The notes beneath the pieces are model-generated. The model was not told the DNA's origin. It saw only the letters and a program-made list of their open reading frames with translations, and searched no databases. Below, piece by piece: positions 62,609 to 64,000 of a DNA stretch of 64,000 nucleotides; position 1 is the stretch's first letter, and each line of letters starts with the position of its first letter. Location of the stretch: the NCBI GenBank assembly GCA_017854585.1, contig JAFMHK010000003.1:1-64000 (forward strand). The letters are read 5' to 3'. Source of the stretch: Paracoccaceae bacterium (GTDB lineage: Bacteria; Pseudomonadota; Alphaproteobacteria; Rhodobacterales; Rhodobacteraceae). Both the position numbers and the translations under genes were made by a program.

Positions 62609-63514
62609 TCAACCCTTGCCCTTCGTCTTGGTCGCCCCGGCCTTTGCATTCTTTTCAATGTGCTCGATGATCTTGCCCGCCACATCAAGGCCGGTGGCTT
62701 TCTCGATGCCCTCCAGACCGGGGGAGGAGTTGACCTCCATCACGACAGGACCGTGATTGGAACGCAGCATGTCGACACCGCAGACGGCCAGCCCCATCGA
62801 TTTCGCGGCGCGCAGGGCCGTGGCGCGTTCTTCGGGCGTCAGTTTCGCCACCTCGGCCGTGCCACCACGATGCAGGTTCGAGCGGAAATCACCATCGGCC
62901 CCCGTGCGCTTCATGGCTGCAATAACGCGGTTGCCGACCACGAAGGCGCGGATATCTGTGCCGCCGGCTTCCTTGATGAATTCCTGCACAAGGATGTTGA
63001 TGTTGGCGCTGCGGAATGCGTCGACCACCGAAGTGGCGGACCGCTTCGTGTCGGCCAGAACCACGCCCAACCCTTGCGTGCCTTCCAGCAACTTGATGAC
63101 CACGGGTGCGCCACCAGCCAGCTTTATGACTTCTTCGGTGAACTTGGGATCGCGCGCAAACGTCGTCACCGGCAGGCCAATGCCATCGCGCGCCATCAAC
63201 TGCATCGACCGAAGTTTGTCCCGAGAACGACCGATGGCGACGCTTTCGTTCAGCGGGTAGGTGCCCGCCATTTCGAATTGGCGCAGGACGGCAGTGCCAT
63301 AGAACGTGATCGAGGCGCCGATACGCGGGATGACGGCGTCGTATTTCGGTAGCTTGGTGCCGTCATAGTAGATCTCGGTGCGACGCGACGCGATGTTGAT
63401 GTAGCAACGCGTCGTGTTGATGATATCCAGCGTATGCCCCCGCGCCTCGGCGGCCTCTTTCAGGCGCTGATGCGAATAGAGTTTGGCGTTTACGGCAAGC
63501 ATGGCGATTTTCAT
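62609..63514 (-). CDS. rimK: RimK-family ATP-grasp ligase (alpha-L-glutamate ligase)
   Basis: The 301-residue enzyme has the RimK N-terminal [23 protein letters not shown]-grasp core [35 protein letters not shown], and metal-binding [18 protein letters not shown]. coli RimK adds glutamates to ribosomal protein S6. The C-terminal tail is lysine-rich. The ATG overlaps the zinc protease stop (ATGA), and the hydrolase gene follows with no gap, so three genes form one unit. Its target here is not certain. Confidence 0.93.
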   Translation of the reverse strand: MKIAMLAVNAKLYSHQRLKEAAEARGHTLDIINTTRCYINIASRRTEIYYDGTKLPKYDAVIPRIGASITFYGTAVLRQFEMAGTYPLNESVAIGRSRDKLRSMQLMARDGIGLPVTTFARDPKFTEEVIKLAGGAPVVIKLLEGTQGLGVVLADTKRSATSVVDAFRSANINILVQEFIKEAGGTDIRAFVVGNRVIAAMKRTGADGDFRSNLHRGGTAEVAKLTPEERATALRAAKSMGLAVCGVDMLRSNHGPVVMEVNSSPGLEGIEKATGLDVAGKIIEHIEKNAKAGATKTKGKG

Positions 63515-64000
63515 TGCTTATCCTTTCCGCGATGGGCGGGGTGTCTGGTAAGATGTGAGCGGCGCGTATGCACCGCAATGTTGTGTTTTGCCAGTGCGTT
63601 GCGCCCAACGATCATCCGATAGGTCATATTGGCCCGATCTGTCAGGGACAGATCTATCGTCCAGACGCGTTCGGCAATGCGGAACCTCGTGCGGATGATG
63701 ATGCGTTCCTCGGGGATGCCGCTGGTGTTCTTGATCCAGCGCACGCCATGAATGGGGCATTCGACCCACATATCCCGCGCCTCGTCATCGAAACGCGTGT
63801 GAAACCGCACCCATTCAGCGCCATCGCGCTGAATATGAGTGATGTCCTCGGCATGGAGCGCGGAGGTTCGGGCGCCGGTGTCGATCTTGGCCTTGAGGTT
63901 AGTCAGCCCCAAGGTGGGAAGGTCAACGTATTCTCGCCATCCGATGATGGTTGGCGGCGGCTTGGGCGCGACGGGTTGAACGCCGGCTTTTTCTGTAGGT
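63511..64000 (-). CDS. RimK-associated ATP-dependent zinc protease family protein (5' end outside window)
   Basis: The frame stays open to the window edge, giving at least 163 residues with no credible start at hand; a TTG at 63912 is inside the domain and should not be taken as the start. The motif [13 protein letters not shown] is the retropepsin-like DTGA active-site loop of this family (RimB-like), followed by [16 protein letters not shown] and the MIVGRNALA strand. The visible N-terminal part ([19 protein letters not shown]) is a proline-rich lead-in. The gene is first in the visible unit with rimK and the desuccinylase-like gene. Confidence 0.88.
   Translation of the reverse strand, partial: PTEKAGVQPVAPKPPPTIIGWREYVDLPTLGLTNLKAKIDTGARTSALHAEDITHIQRDGAEWVRFHTRFDDEARDMWVECPIHGVRWIKNTSGIPEERIIIRTRFRIAERVWTIDLSLTDRANMTYRMIVGRNALAKHNIAVHTRRSHLTRHPAHRGKDKQ

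Overview
The window is about 60% GC and looks like chromosomal DNA of a marine alphaproteobacterium of the order Rhodobacterales (Roseobacter group). The evidence is the alpha-operon end rpsM-rpsK-rpoA-rplQ, a luxR/luxI pair beside it, a bztABCD-type amino-acid ABC transporter, an rpmH-rnpA-yidD/yidC neighbourhood, TRAP transport, and a GcvT-fused dimethylglycine-dehydrogenase-like enzyme. The genus cannot be fixed from sequence reading alone. No insertion sequence, prophage or CRISPR array was seen.

Layout. 0-3 kb: end of adk and the ribosomal/RNA polymerase alpha operon. 3-9 kb: quorum-sensing luxR and luxI, then a tightly overlapping housekeeping run (rarA, crcB, an RluC/RluD-type pseudouridine synthase, a HAD phosphatase, an ATP12 chaperone). 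9-13.6 kb: bztABCD for glutamate, glutamine, aspartate and asparagine uptake, closed by a strong terminator. 13.6-23.8 kb: mostly minus strand (yidC, MOSC protein, acyltransferase, engB, argB, ferredoxin, sixA; a degenerate-GGDEF/EAL protein; ttcA; yidD, rnpA, rpmH). 24-27.8 kb: a TVP38 membrane protein with its flavoprotein, an orphan sensor kinase and tRNA-Arg(ACG).

28-50 kb is an accessory, catabolic-looking region. Its core (32.4-46.8 kb) holds a TetR regulator, a three-subunit molybdenum hydroxylase, a flavin monooxygenase resembling 2,6-dihydroxypyridine 3-hydroxylase, a cyclase-type hydrolase, a PuuE-like deacetylase, two cupins, a GST, two OsmC proteins, a peroxiredoxin-like protein and a complete TRAP transporter. 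Five copies of a 14-bp palindrome with consensus TTATMGNNCGMTAA lie in all four divergent promoter regions of this core, including that of the operon encoding the TetR protein. I read this as one regulon for import and oxidative breakdown of an unidentified, probably N-heteroaromatic, compound. It is flanked by a flavin reductase/Gfo-Idh-MocA pair and by a LysR-controlled luciferase-like monooxygenase with an alpha/beta hydrolase.

50-64 kb: katG with divergent oxyR; a branched-chain-amino-acid-type ABC transporter (SBP, two ATPases, two permeases); a TetR C-terminal remnant behind a DMGDH-like gene that still carries a CTGTC/GACAG operator-like array; and a three-gene unit of a zinc protease, RimK ligase and aspartoacylase-like hydrolase that runs off the right edge. 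The 5' end of adk and the 5' end of the zinc protease gene lie outside the window.
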